A stretch of DNA of 15,000 bases. Origin: an uncultured Bacteroidota bacterium. GTDB taxonomy: Bacteria; Bacteroidota; Bacteroidia; Chitinophagales; Chitinophagaceae. The notes below the pieces were generated by a model. That model searched no databases and was not told where the DNA came from. It saw only the letters and a program-made list of their open reading frames with translations. Shown here piece by piece: positions 1 through 7,672 of this stretch. The position numbers were made by a program, and so were the translations under genes. The stretch's first letter is position 1. Each line of letters begins with the position of its first letter. Where the stretch lies: contig CAJATB010000063.1 of the NCBI GenBank assembly GCA_903944755.1, forward strand, positions 1 through 15,000, given 5' to 3'.

Positions 1-2
1 AT

Positions 3-1163
3 GTTGGCTTGGGTTGTATGATTGCTGGTAATGGATTTTTCAAACCCAATATTTCAAGTTTAGTAGGGCAGTTGTACAAAAAAGGGGATAAAAGAATTGA
101 TTCTGCATATACTATTTTTTATATGGGTATTAATACTGGAGGGGCTTTGGGTCCAATTGTTTGTGGATTAGTAGGAGATACTGGTAACCCGGGCGATTTT
201 AAATGGGCCTTTTTTGCAGGGGGTGTTGCGATGCTTATTAGTGTAGGGACTCAAATGCTATTTCAGAAAAAACATTTGAAGGATCCGGATGGGAAAGCAT
301 TAGGGGAAGCGCCAGCGAACGCGCCAAAGTTTTTCCAAAAATTACCAGTAATGGTTGGTTTTTTATTTTTATTATCATTAGTTACAATTGCATTAGTATA
401 TATAGATATTAAAGTGGTAAGCTATTTATTTTATTTACTACTTGCCTGTATTATTTTAATAGCAGGTGTCGTGTTTACAGATAAAACAACAACATCAATA
501 GAGAAACAAAAAATACTAGTCATATTTGTAGTTTCCTTTTTTGTTATTTTCTTTTGGAGTGCATTTGAACAAGCAGGCGCAAGCTTAACATTTTTTGCAG
601 AAGAACAAACAAACAGAGATTTAGGCTGGTTCACCATTCCTTCTAGTTTTTTCCAATCATTAAATTCAATTTTCGTAGTAGTATTTGCGCCAGTTTTTGC
701 TTGGTTATGGATAAAGCTAGGAAAACATGAACCTGCTTCTCCTTTTAAAATGGCGATAGGTTTAATGTTATTAGCCTTAGGTTATTTATGGATCGCAACA
801 GGAGTGAGTGGTGTTGGAACAGGTATTAAAGTAAGTATGATTTGGTTGATAGGTATGTATATGATGCACACTTTTGGCGAGCTTTGTTTATCGCCTATTG
901 GCCTTTCCTTAGTGAATAAATTAGCTCCACTAAAATTCGCTTCTTTACTAATGGCAGTATGGTTTACAGCGAATGCCTTTGCCAACAAATTAGCGGGTGT
1001 ATTTAGTGCTTTATATCCTGAAAACGGTAAAGTGACCTCGTTCATTGGAATAGAAATAGCCAGCTTATATGATTTCTTTATGTTCTTTGTCGCTATGGCA
1101 GGTATTGCTTCAACAATATTATTTATACTTTCTAAAAAGCTTAAAAGTTTAATGGAGCAATAA
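3..1163 (+). CDS. POT/PTR-family proton-dependent peptide transporter (5' end cut by window)
   Basis: Inner-membrane MFS protein of the proton-coupled oligopeptide transporter family, expected to import di- and tripeptides with protons. The reading frame is open to the left edge, so the first ~100 residues (TM1 to about TM3) lie outside the window; the in-frame TTG at 9 is not a credible start. Visible family marks: GNGFFKPNISSLVGQLY near the start of the fragment, the PTR2 signature region FYMGINTGGALGPI, the TM7 motif FEQAGASLTFF (coding about 565-600), and the C-terminal segment GELCLSPIGLSLVNKLAP. The rest alternates hydrophobic helices with short loops, ending in a basic cytoplasmic tail (SKKLKSLMEQ). 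The gene closes at TAA and is followed by a strong hairpin terminator. Exact substrate range cannot be read from sequence. Family assignment is firm. Confidence 0.93.
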   Translation, partial: VGLGCMIAGNGFFKPNISSLVGQLYKKGDKRIDSAYTIFYMGINTGGALGPIVCGLVGDTGNPGDFKWAFFAGGVAMLISVGTQMLFQKKHLKDPDGKALGEAPANAPKFFQKLPVMVGFLFLLSLVTIALVYIDIKVVSYLFYLLLACIILIAGVVFTDKTTTSIEKQKILVIFVVSFFVIFFWSAFEQAGASLTFFAEEQTNRDLGWFTIPSSFFQSLNSIFVVVFAPVFAWLWIKLGKHEPASPFKMAIGLMLLALGYLWIATGVSGVGTGIKVSMIWLIGMYMMHTFGELCLSPIGLSLVNKLAPLKFASLLMAVWFTANAFANKLAGVFSALYPENGKVTSFIGIEIASLYDFFMFFVAMAGIASTILFILSKKLKSLMEQ

Positions 1164-1189
1164 GCTAGTTGCTAAATAAATAGTTATAT

Positions 1190-1223
1190 AAAATAAAAGG
1201 CCTCAATTGAGGCCTTTTATTTT
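1190..1223. terminator. Bidirectional intrinsic terminator between convergent POT transporter and acs
   Basis: A perfect 17-bp inverted repeat centred on CAATTG (core AAAAGGCCTCAA / TTGAGGCCTTTT), with an A-rich left flank and T-rich right flank. It therefore has a U-tract on either strand. It sits 27 nt after the POT transporter stop and downstream of the leftward acs gene, so it can end both convergent transcripts. Confidence 0.85.
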
Positions 1224-1282
1224 TGGAACAATATATTTAGTAGGCTCCTCCAACTATTAGTAGGAGTTGGCTAAATCAAACA

Positions 1283-2578
1283 TTATACTACTCCTTTGAC
1301 TATTTCGTCCACAACACCTGGGTCTAATAAGGTTGAAGTATCTCCTAAATTGCTTAATTCTCCTTCTGCAACTTTTCTTAAAATACGACGCATGATTTTG
1401 CCAGAACGCGTTTTTGGTAAACCAGCTACAAACTGAATTTTATCAGGCTTCGCGATGGCGCCAATAATTCTTGAAACAGTTTGTAAAATATCCTTTCTAA
1501 TCATTTCGGCAGTGCCATGCGTATCTTGACCATGAGAGCCAGTGTAAATCACATATGCATAAATACCTTGTCCTTTAATATCATGAGGGTAGCCAACTAC
1601 AGCACTTTCTACAACACCTGCGTGCATATTTATAGCATTTTCTACTTCAGCGGTTCCAATTCTATGTCCACTTACGTTTAACACATCGTCCACACGTCCT
1701 GTAATTCTAAATTGGCCATCTTCTGATTTTAGGGCACCATCTCCTGTAAAATATAAGTTGTCATAAGTGGCAAAGTAATTGGTTCTGCAACGTTCGTGAT
1801 CACCATAGGTAGTTCTTAAAATTCCTGGCCATGGTTGAGCTATACATAAATTACCTCTATATAAACCTTCTTCTTGAGTGGTGACTTCGACACCCTGGTC
1901 ATCTACCAAAAGTGCTTTTACGCCCGGCATTGGATAAGTTGCCCATCCCGGTTTACCGGGAGTAATACCCGCCATATTCGAAATTAAAATACCCCCTGTT
2001 TCTGTTTGCCACCAAGTATCAACAATTGGACATCGTTTTTTACCAATATGTTCATCATACCAATGCCAAGCTTCTTCATTAATAGGTTCGCCCACTGTTC
2101 CTAAAACTTTTAAGCTACTTAGGTCATGGTCTTTTACAGGTCCTAAACCAAATCCCATCAAAGAACGAATAGCAGTAGGGGCAGTGTATAAAATATTCAC
2201 ACGGAATTTGTCAATAATACTCCAAAATCTTCCTGCATCAGGGAAGGTAGGGATACCTTCAAACATTAAGGAAGTTCCTCCTGCGCTAAGCGGTCCGTAT
2301 ATTATATAGCTATGTCCAGTAATCCAGCCCACGTCCGCGGTACAGAAAAATATATCATTGGGTTGGTATTGGAATACGTTTACAAAAGTGTAATTCGTGT
2401 ATACCATGTATCCTGCAACGCTGTGCACAACGCCTTTTGGTTTACCAGTGGACCCCGAAGTGTATAAAATAAATAAAGGATCTTCGGCATCCATTTCTTC
2501 AGCTGGCACAAAATGAAGCCCTTGTGTTTCTACTTTTTTAATTTCATCTTCCCACCAAACGTCACGCCCTTTTAACAT
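1283..2578 (-). CDS. acs: Acs C-terminal part (AMP-binding core and C-terminal lid)
   Basis: From the first ATG after the internal stop this part is 431 residues. It contains the ATP phosphate-binding loop YTSGSTGKPKGVVH (about 39-52 of the fragment), the TVGEPINEEAW and DTWWQTETGG motifs (161-196), the hinge and A8 region YFTGDGALKSEDGQFRITGR (276-295) with NVSGHRIGTAEVE after it, and the lid motif PKTRSGKIMRRILRK (388-402). The catalytic lysine of that motif is the residue acetylated in other Acs enzymes; it corresponds to about position 608 of the full protein. No clear ribosome binding site precedes the ATG at 2578, so independent translation is uncertain. A lone adenylation core without the N-terminal ~200 residues is unlikely to be a working Acs. 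Confidence 0.72.
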   Translation of the reverse strand: MLKGRDVWWEDEIKKVETQGLHFVPAEEMDAEDPLFILYTSGSTGKPKGVVHSVAGYMVYTNYTFVNVFQYQPNDIFFCTADVGWITGHSYIIYGPLSAGGTSLMFEGIPTFPDAGRFWSIIDKFRVNILYTAPTAIRSLMGFGLGPVKDHDLSSLKVLGTVGEPINEEAWHWYDEHIGKKRCPIVDTWWQTETGGILISNMAGITPGKPGWATYPMPGVKALLVDDQGVEVTTQEEGLYRGNLCIAQPWPGILRTTYGDHERCRTNYFATYDNLYFTGDGALKSEDGQFRITGRVDDVLNVSGHRIGTAEVENAINMHAGVVESAVVGYPHDIKGQGIYAYVIYTGSHGQDTHGTAEMIRKDILQTVSRIIGAIAKPDKIQFVAGLPKTRSGKIMRRILRKVAEGELSNLGDTSTLLDPGVVDEIVKGVV

Positions 2579-2617
2579 GGATACTGCTGTTCTTGTTCTA
2601 GTGCAAACAATTACTTT

Positions 2618-3220
2618 TTAAATTGTTTTGTTACCAATTAATGCGTCATCAATAACCGATTTTAAGGGAATGTCTTTTGCGCCTCTGTATGCGCCATCGC
2701 ATGTTACAATAAATTCAGCTTTTGCATCTTCCAAGCGATCAGCAATACTTTGTGCCGAGAAACCACCAAAAATAACACTATGAATAGCACCAATTCTTGC
2801 ACAAGCTAAAACGGCAATCGCTAATTCTGGAATCATACCCATATATAAACATACACGATCGCCTTTTTTTACACCATTATTATAAAGCACTTGCGAGAAC
2901 TGACATACTTTGTTATGTAATTGCTTATAAGTAATAATGCGGTGATGTTCTTCAGGATCATTTGGTTCCCAGATAATCGCAGGCGTATCGCCTCGTTCTT
3001 CTAAATGTCTATCCAAGCAATTTTCGGTAATATTTAGTTTACCACCTTTGAACCATTCTATTTTTGGATCCTTGAAGTTCCAGTCTAATGCAGTATCCCA
3101 TTTCTTTTTCCAAGTAAAGGTTGCTGCAATTTCACTCCAGAAAGCCGCGGGTTCTTCAATGCTTTTTTTATAGGCTGCATGGTAAGCTGCAAGGTCTTTA
3201 ATTTGATAAGGGTAACTCAT
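2618..3220 (-). CDS. acs: Acs N-terminal part (codons 1-200)
   Basis: This 200-residue product carries the Acs N-terminal cap (AFWSEIAATFTWKKKWD, then LDWNFKDPKIEWFKGGKLNITENCLDRHL) and the first half of the AMP-binding domain, including ARIGAIHSVIFGGFSAQSIADR and the CoA-contacting stretch CDGAYRGAKDIPLKSVIDDAL. It stops just before the phosphate-binding loop and the adenylation motifs, so alone it should be inactive. The start MSYPYQIKDLAAYHAAY fits the usual Bacteroidota Acs start, and a TAAATTTG promoter-like element lies about 25 nt upstream. It shares its frame with the downstream part and is better understood as one interrupted gene. Confidence 0.75.
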   Translation of the reverse strand: MSYPYQIKDLAAYHAAYKKSIEEPAAFWSEIAATFTWKKKWDTALDWNFKDPKIEWFKGGKLNITENCLDRHLEERGDTPAIIWEPNDPEEHHRIITYKQLHNKVCQFSQVLYNNGVKKGDRVCLYMGMIPELAIAVLACARIGAIHSVIFGGFSAQSIADRLEDAKAEFIVTCDGAYRGAKDIPLKSVIDDALIGNKTI

Positions 3221-3244
3221 AGCTAGAACTTAGATTAGTTATCT

Positions 3245-3252
3245 CAAATTTA
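3245..3252 (-). promoter_or_regulatory. Candidate -7 promoter element for acs
   Basis: On the minus strand this reads TAAATTTG, a full match to the Bacteroidota -7 consensus TAnnTTTG, about 25 nt before the acs start codon and pointing at it. I see no clear TTTG -33 element at the usual 19-21 nt spacing, so this is a motif match only. Confidence 0.35.
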
Positions 3253-3275
3253 CATTTTTTAAATTAAAATATTTA

Positions 3276-3293
3276 ACTTGAATTTTCACAAGT
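3276..3293. promoter_or_regulatory. Short dyad in the acs/MFS divergent intergenic region
   Basis: ACTTG-N8-CAAGT forms a small inverted repeat 10 nt before the MFS transporter ATG, in the 83-nt region shared with divergent acs. It could be an operator, but five-base arms arise easily by chance in AT-rich DNA. Confidence 0.15.
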
Positions 3294-3303
3294 AAAATAA
3301 AAC

Positions 3304-5004
3304 ATGAGCCAAGCAAAAGATTCGAGTAAAATTGCATTTGTAATTGGAGCTTCTTCAGTGGGTACACTTATAGAATGGTATGATTTTTACATTTTTGGAA
3401 TGTTAGCTACCATTATCTCACAACAATTTTTCCCTGCTGACGCTGGTACTGCAGCGCTGTTAAGCACGCTAGCTATTTTTGCGGCTGGTTTTATTGTTAG
3501 GCCATTTGGTGCATTAGTATTTGGAAGGCTAGGAGATTTAATTGGAAGGAAATACACTTTTTTGTTAACCTTGTTAATAATGGGTGGATCTACGTTTGCA
3601 ATTGGTTTAGTACCAGGCTATGCTACTATTGGATGGGCTGCACCAATTATTGTATTGGTGTTACGTTTATTACAAGGTTTGGCATTGGGTGGTGAGTATG
3701 GTGGAGCAGCGACTTATGTTGCCGAACATGCGCCAGCTGACAGAAGAGGTTTTTGGACTAGCTGGATTCAAACCACTGCAACTTTAGGTTTGTTTTTGGC
3801 ATTAGGTATTATAATTTTAATTCGTTCTAATCAAGGTGTTGAGAAATTTAGTGCAGAATGGGGTGGATGGAGATATCCATTTTGGATTTCGCTTTTACTA
3901 GTGATTGTTTCTATTTTGATTAGAATGAAAATGAGCGAATCACCTATGTTCTCAAAATTAAAAGCGGAAGGGAAAACATCGGTGAATCCCTTAAAGGAAA
4001 GTTTTGGACATAAGGCAAATTTCAAGATGGTTTTATTGGCTTTGTTTGGCGCTGTAATGGGGCAAGGTGTTATTTGGTATACGGGACAATTTTATGCACA
4101 AAGCTTTATTGAAACAGTGTGTAAAGTCGATTTCATACAGTCTCGAAACTTAATGCTATGGGCGATATTATTTGCTACTCCGTTCTTTGTGATTTTTGGA
4201 TACCTGAGTGACCGAATTGGTAGAAAATGGATTATGATGGCAGGCATGTTAGCAGGTATTTTAACCTACCGACCTATATATCAACATTTCCTTGATGTTA
4301 CAAGTGTCAATAACAGGGTTGAAAAAATTGATTTAGCTAATACGGTCACTGCTCCTTTAATGGCGTCAATTGACCATAAGGATAATACAAAATTATATAT
4401 CATTCACCATTACGATACAGCCTATACTGACGGTGCGCATTTTAGGTATACTAAAACCGATACTTTGCATATTGCAGCTGCCTATGCAGGTGGAGATGCT
4501 GGAGCAATTAGTTTTACGCAAGTAAATAAATTAGATAGTGCTAAAACCGATACTATAATTGCCAAAGTAAAAGCACCTACTGGTACTATTTTAGATGAAA
4601 CTAAATCTGCAAACATTGTGGTTATAAGTAAGTCGGTTAAGCCAAGTGTTGTTATTGAAAAAACATTAGACAACGCTACTTATTGGAATTTAATTTGGTT
4701 GGTTTTTGTACAAATATTATACGTTACAATGGTATATGGTCCAATAGCGGCATTCCTTGTTGAAATGTTCCCTACAAAAATCAGGTATACGTCAATGTCA
4801 TTGCCTTATCATATTGGTAATGGGGTTTTTGGAGGACTAGTGCCATTCTTAGGTACCTTAATTGTAGAATTCACGAAAAATGCAGACAATCCAGCAGGTG
4901 ACCCATTAGCAGGTTTATGGTATCCTATTGGCGTGGCTAGTATTTGTTTGTTTATTGGAGTAGTTTACTTGACCAATAAGGTGGATAAAAATGTTATGGA
5001 TTAA
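3304..5004 (+). CDS. MHS-type MFS transporter with large periplasmic insertion
   Basis: Twelve-helix major facilitator of the metabolite:H+ symporter type (relatives include ShiA, ProP and KgtP), expected to bring a small carboxylate or similar solute into the cell with protons. Family marks: GTLIEWYDFYIFG (residues 21-33), motif A GRLGDLIGRK (74-83), RLLQGLALGGEYGGAATYVAE (121-141), the second motif-A copy DRIGRK (303-308), and FLVEMFPTKIRYTSMSLPYHIGNG (484-507). It is 566 residues against roughly 430-450 for ordinary MHS members. The extra length is one block at about 326-458, between the TM9 segment (309-325) and the TM10 segment (460-480). With motif A placed in cytoplasmic loops, the TM9-TM10 loop is periplasmic. 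The block is polar, Thr/Asp/Lys-rich and has no helix. The gene is divergent from acs and 20 nt upstream of a small membrane protein. Substrate is unknown. Confidence 0.88.
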   Translation: MSQAKDSSKIAFVIGASSVGTLIEWYDFYIFGMLATIISQQFFPADAGTAALLSTLAIFAAGFIVRPFGALVFGRLGDLIGRKYTFLLTLLIMGGSTFAIGLVPGYATIGWAAPIIVLVLRLLQGLALGGEYGGAATYVAEHAPADRRGFWTSWIQTTATLGLFLALGIIILIRSNQGVEKFSAEWGGWRYPFWISLLLVIVSILIRMKMSESPMFSKLKAEGKTSVNPLKESFGHKANFKMVLLALFGAVMGQGVIWYTGQFYAQSFIETVCKVDFIQSRNLMLWAILFATPFFVIFGYLSDRIGRKWIMMAGMLAGILTYRPIYQHFLDVTSVNNRVEKIDLANTVTAPLMASIDHKDNTKLYIIHHYDTAYTDGAHFRYTKTDTLHIAAAYAGGDAGAISFTQVNKLDSAKTDTIIAKVKAPTGTILDETKSANIVVISKSVKPSVVIEKTLDNATYWNLIWLVFVQILYVTMVYGPIAAFLVEMFPTKIRYTSMSLPYHIGNGVFGGLVPFLGTLIVEFTKNADNPAGDPLAGLWYPIGVASICLFIGVVYLTNKVDKNVMD

Positions 5005-5024
5005 TTAACGATAAAAAAATTGTA

Positions 5025-5279
5025 ATGAATAATATTAAAAAAATGCTCGGATTGGTTTGGATGGCTGCGGCACCAATATTGATATGGTTTTTAGCTTCAC
5101 AAGCGATGCAAAAAATTAGTAATGCAACAGAAGCTACAAAGGCCAATGTAATGTTACAGTGGGTTATCATTTTATCCATTTTTGCACCAATTTGTTTTGG
5201 CTTCTTCATTTTTGGCTACTACGGTTTTAAAGGAGAATACGACCATTTGCCTGAGAGTTCAAAAGAATTGGATGATTAG
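5025..5279 (+). CDS. Small two-helix membrane protein, likely partner of the MFS transporter
   Basis: An 84-residue protein with a basic N-terminus (NNIKK), a hydrophobic helix at about 8-26, a polar loop (27-45), a second helix at about 46-66 and an acidic tail (EYDHLPESSKELDD). By the positive-inside rule both ends are cytoplasmic. It starts 20 nt after the MFS transporter stop on the same strand and is probably co-transcribed with it. I do not recognise a named family with certainty. The position beside a carrier, with acs divergent on the other side, recalls the E. coli acs-yjcH-actP arrangement, where a small membrane protein accompanies the acetate permease. That is analogy only, since I see no YjcH motif. 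Confidence 0.72.
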   Translation: MNNIKKMLGLVWMAAAPILIWFLASQAMQKISNATEATKANVMLQWVIILSIFAPICFGFFIFGYYGFKGEYDHLPESSKELDD

Positions 5280-5294
5280 AACTACTTTTGTACC

Positions 5295-6194
5295 ATGTCT
5301 TTTATCGTAAATAATATTTCAAAAAATTATGCTACCCAAAAGGCGGTGGCATCACTGTCCTTTAGCATTAATAAAGGGGAGGTAGTTGGATTTTTGGGTC
5401 CTAATGGCGCAGGTAAAAGTACCACCCTTAAAATGATTGCTGGCTATTTGCAACCAGACCAAGGGGATGTTATCTTAAACGGCATCTCCCTTTTAAATGA
5501 ACCCATTGCGTTTAAAAAATTAATTGGTTATTTGCCCGAGTCTAATGCATTGTATGAAGAAATGTATGTAAGAGAATATTTTAAATTCCTTAGTGAAGTG
5601 CATAAGCTTGCTGCTCCAACGCAAAGAATAAATGAATTGATTGAACAAACTGGCTTGTCCAATATGCAGCATAAAAAAATTGGAGACTTGTCAAAAGGCT
5701 ACAAGCAAAGAGTGGGCATTGCTGCGGCCATTATTCATGAACCTGCATTGGTGTTACTAGACGAACCCACTTCAGGCTTAGACCCCAATCAATTAATTGA
5801 AATTAGACAGCTAATAAAATCTTTAAGCGCTGGCGCAATGATTTTATTTTCAACACATATATTACAAGAGGTTACTGCCATTTGTACTAGGGTATTGGTT
5901 CTGCATCAAGGCGAGTTGGTGGCCGATACTTTAATAGATGATTTATTGAAGCCTTCACAACAAGCCGTAATAGTAGTTTTCGAGGAGGATATTACCCAGC
6001 TTTTAAGTGATCCATTTTGGAAGCAATATAGTATACAACAGGAAGACAAACATACGTTAGTAATTAAAGCATCCGATATTAATTTGGTGAAAAAAAACTT
6101 AATGAGTTTTGCTTTAGCTAATAGTTTGAATATTCAACGCTTGCATACACAAGAAGCTAGTTTAGAAGAAATTTTCAAATTGCTTACCCATTAA
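5295..6194 (+). CDS. gldA: ABC transporter ATP-binding protein, GldA-like
   Basis: Cytoplasmic ATPase subunit of an ABC exporter. Walker A GPNGAGKST at residues 35-43, signature LSKGYKQR at 132-139, Walker B LVLLDEP at 152-158, then SGLDPNQ, and switch histidine H188 in FSTHIL. The Q-loop position reads GYLPE, with Glu instead of Gln, as in GldA and related Bacteroidota ATPases. The C-terminal ~90 residues are a regulatory extension ending in EASLEEIFKLLTH, typical of the ABC-2 exporter group. Length (299) and the start INKGEVVGFLGPNGAGKS fit GldA, which works with GldF and GldG in gliding motility. No membrane subunit is next to it, so it must pair with a permease encoded elsewhere. It starts 15 nt after the small membrane gene. 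Identity as an ABC ATPase is certain; GldA specifically is likely. Confidence 0.85.
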   Translation: MSFIVNNISKNYATQKAVASLSFSINKGEVVGFLGPNGAGKSTTLKMIAGYLQPDQGDVILNGISLLNEPIAFKKLIGYLPESNALYEEMYVREYFKFLSEVHKLAAPTQRINELIEQTGLSNMQHKKIGDLSKGYKQRVGIAAAIIHEPALVLLDEPTSGLDPNQLIEIRQLIKSLSAGAMILFSTHILQEVTAICTRVLVLHQGELVADTLIDDLLKPSQQAVIVVFEEDITQLLSDPFWKQYSIQQEDKHTLVIKASDINLVKKNLMSFALANSLNIQRLHTQEASLEEIFKLLTH

Positions 6195-6254
6195 AAAAAA
6201 GGGTGTAAATTGCAGTCTCGGTTTTACTTACATCGCTAATAGAAAATAAAATAT

Positions 6255-7550
6255 ATGAGTTACATTATTGAAGTTCGTGCAAGACAAATTTTAGATAGTC
6301 GTGGAAATCCTACAGTTGAAGTAGACGTATTAACGGATGAAGGCGCACTAGGCCGTGCCGCTGTTCCAAGTGGAGCTAGTACTGGTATTCACGAAGCTGC
6401 TGAATTAAGAGACAACGATAAAAAGAAATACGTAGGAAAGGGTGTTTTGAAAGCGGTTAAAAATGTAAATGACATCATTGCTAAAAATATTAATGGGTTT
6501 GATATTACTGCACAAGCAGCAATTGACCAAATGATGATTGAACTAGATGGTACTGCTAATAAAAGCAAATTAGGTGCAAATGCTATATTGGCTGTTAGTT
6601 TAGCGGTAGCTAAAGCAGCTGCTGAAGAAGCAAACTTGCCTTTGTACAGATATATTGGTGGCACGAATGCAAGAACATTGCCTATGCCAATGATGAATAT
6701 TTTGAATGGTGGAGCGCATGCCGATAATAAAATCGATTTCCAAGAATTTATGATCATGCCTGTTGGCGCGCCTAGCTTTAGCGAAGGTTTACGTTGGGGT
6801 GTAGAAATTTTCCATCAGTTAAAAAGTACCTTAAAGAAAAAGGGATATAGTACTAACGTTGGTGATGAAGGTGGTTTTGCGCCAAATATTCAAAGTAATG
6901 AGGAAGCTATTGAAACAGTTTTAGAAGCAATCCAAGCAGCTGGTTATAAAACAGGTTCTCAAATTGCCATTGCAATGGATGCGGCTAACAGTGAATTGTG
7001 GAATGCAAAAAAGAAAAAATATGTTTTCCATAAAAGTACAGGTAAAGAAATGAGTTCCGACCAGTTGGTTAAGTATTGGGAAAGCTGGGTTAAGAAGTAC
7101 CCAATTGTTTCAATCGAAGACGGTATGGCTGAGGACGATTGGAATGGCTGGAAGAATTTAACTACCACTATTGGAGATAAATGTCAATTAGTAGGAGATG
7201 ATTTATTTGTTACAAACGTGACACGTTTACAAACTGGAATTGATAAGAAAATTGCAAATGGCTTATTGGTAAAAGTAAACCAAATTGGTACTTTAACTGA
7301 AACAATCAATGCAGTTACTTTGGCACAACATAATGGTTACAATACCATCATGTCTCACAGAAGTGGTGAAACAGAAGATACCACAATCGCTGATTTAGCG
7401 GTTGCTTTAAATTGTGGTCAAATTAAAACAGGGTCAGCTTCACGTAGTGACCGTATGGCTAAATACAATCAATTAATCCGTATTGAAGAACAATTAGGAG
7501 AAACTGGCGTATTTCCAACTAAAGGAAAAATAAAGTTTGGTAATAAATAA
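6255..7550 (+). CDS. eno: Enolase (phosphopyruvate hydratase)
   Basis: Cytoplasmic glycolytic and gluconeogenic enzyme interconverting 2-phosphoglycerate and phosphoenolpyruvate. At 431 residues it has the usual length and all key residues: the mobile loop PSGASTGIHEAAEL (38-51), the catalytic glutamate in NVGDEGGFAPN (E205), Mg2+ ligands D242 (AMDAANSE), E288 (SIEDGMAEDD) and D315 (VGDDLFVTN), the catalytic lysine K340 in the signature LLVKVNQIGTLTETI, and the substrate loop SHRSGETEDT (367-376). It follows the GldA-like gene by 60 nt on the same strand; there is no hairpin between them, so read-through from upstream is possible, though eno probably has its own promoter. It ends before a strong terminator. 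Nothing about it is unusual. Confidence 0.98.
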   Translation: MSYIIEVRARQILDSRGNPTVEVDVLTDEGALGRAAVPSGASTGIHEAAELRDNDKKKYVGKGVLKAVKNVNDIIAKNINGFDITAQAAIDQMMIELDGTANKSKLGANAILAVSLAVAKAAAEEANLPLYRYIGGTNARTLPMPMMNILNGGAHADNKIDFQEFMIMPVGAPSFSEGLRWGVEIFHQLKSTLKKKGYSTNVGDEGGFAPNIQSNEEAIETVLEAIQAAGYKTGSQIAIAMDAANSELWNAKKKKYVFHKSTGKEMSSDQLVKYWESWVKKYPIVSIEDGMAEDDWNGWKNLTTTIGDKCQLVGDDLFVTNVTRLQTGIDKKIANGLLVKVNQIGTLTETINAVTLAQHNGYNTIMSHRSGETEDTTIADLAVALNCGQIKTGSASRSDRMAKYNQLIRIEEQLGETGVFPTKGKIKFGNK

Positions 7551-7588
7551 TATTAGTAGTTCCCGCAAGGGCTAATGTTATAGTTGTT

Positions 7589-7626
7589 AAAGAATGCCTC
7601 CTAATTCAAATTAGGAGGCATTCTTT
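7589..7626 (+). terminator. Strong intrinsic terminator after eno
   Basis: A perfect 17-bp stem (AAAGAATGCCTCCTAAT / ATTAGGAGGCATTCTTT) with a TCAA loop runs into TTTTTTG. It lies 38 nt after the enolase stop and separates eno from the divIC-like/nth pair. The end of its T-run supplies the TTTG of the next promoter. Confidence 0.93.
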
Positions 7627-7657
7627 TTTGTGCATTATCAGAACTATGTTAATTTTA
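7627..7657 (+). promoter_or_regulatory. Candidate Bacteroidota promoter for the divIC-like/nth pair
   Basis: TTTG at 7627-7630 and TAATTTTA at 7650-7657 are separated by 19 nt, matching the TTTG-N19-TAnnTTTG layout of Bacteroidota primary promoters except for the last base of the -7 box. A transcript starting about 7 nt later would exclude the upstream ATG at 7646 and leave the ATG at 7673 as the start codon. Confidence 0.5.
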
Positions 7658-7672
7658 CGTCAATCTATTAGT

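Larger units (their letters stand above)
1283..3220 (-). pseudogene. acs: acs, acetyl-CoA synthetase (AMP-forming), interrupted by one in-frame stop
   Basis: Full-length reading of acetyl-CoA synthetase (acetate + ATP + CoA to acetyl-CoA + AMP + PPi; cytoplasmic). The frame from ATG at 3220 to the TAA ending at 1283 is 645 codon positions, close to the ~650 residues usual for Acs. It is broken only by a TAA at 2618-2620 (codon 201). I translated the 13 codons between that stop and the next ATG (2578); they read KVIVCTRTRTAVS in the same frame, a natural continuation of the upstream GNKTI. So there is no frameshift, deletion or insertion. Family members have lysine about here, and AAA to TAA is one base change. 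All downstream catalytic motifs are intact, which points to a very recent nonsense mutation, a sequence error, or suppression. If the base is real and not read through, the organism cannot make complete Acs from this copy. Confidence 0.8.

Noticed and set aside
1245..1270. CCAACT / AGTTGG hairpin as a second acs terminator
   Set aside because: Six-base stem with a 9-nt loop and no U-tract on the exit side; the strong hairpin at 1190-1223 already serves.
2579..2620. Frameshift as the cause of the acs split
   Set aside because: Codon-by-codon reading from 2620 to 2576 stays in one frame; the distance between the stop and the next ATG is exactly 13 codons, so it is a nonsense codon.
2618..2620. 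Selenocysteine or pyrrolysine recoding at the acs stop
   Set aside because: The codon is TAA, not TGA or TAG, and the family has lysine here, so programmed recoding with a special amino acid is not supported.
5295..6194. A complete ABC transporter operon
   Set aside because: Only the ATPase is present; the neighbours are a small membrane protein linked to the MFS gene and enolase, neither an ABC permease.
6389..6757. A 122-codon open frame on the - strand inside eno
   Set aside because: Antisense shadow of a highly conserved gene; composition reflects the enolase codons.
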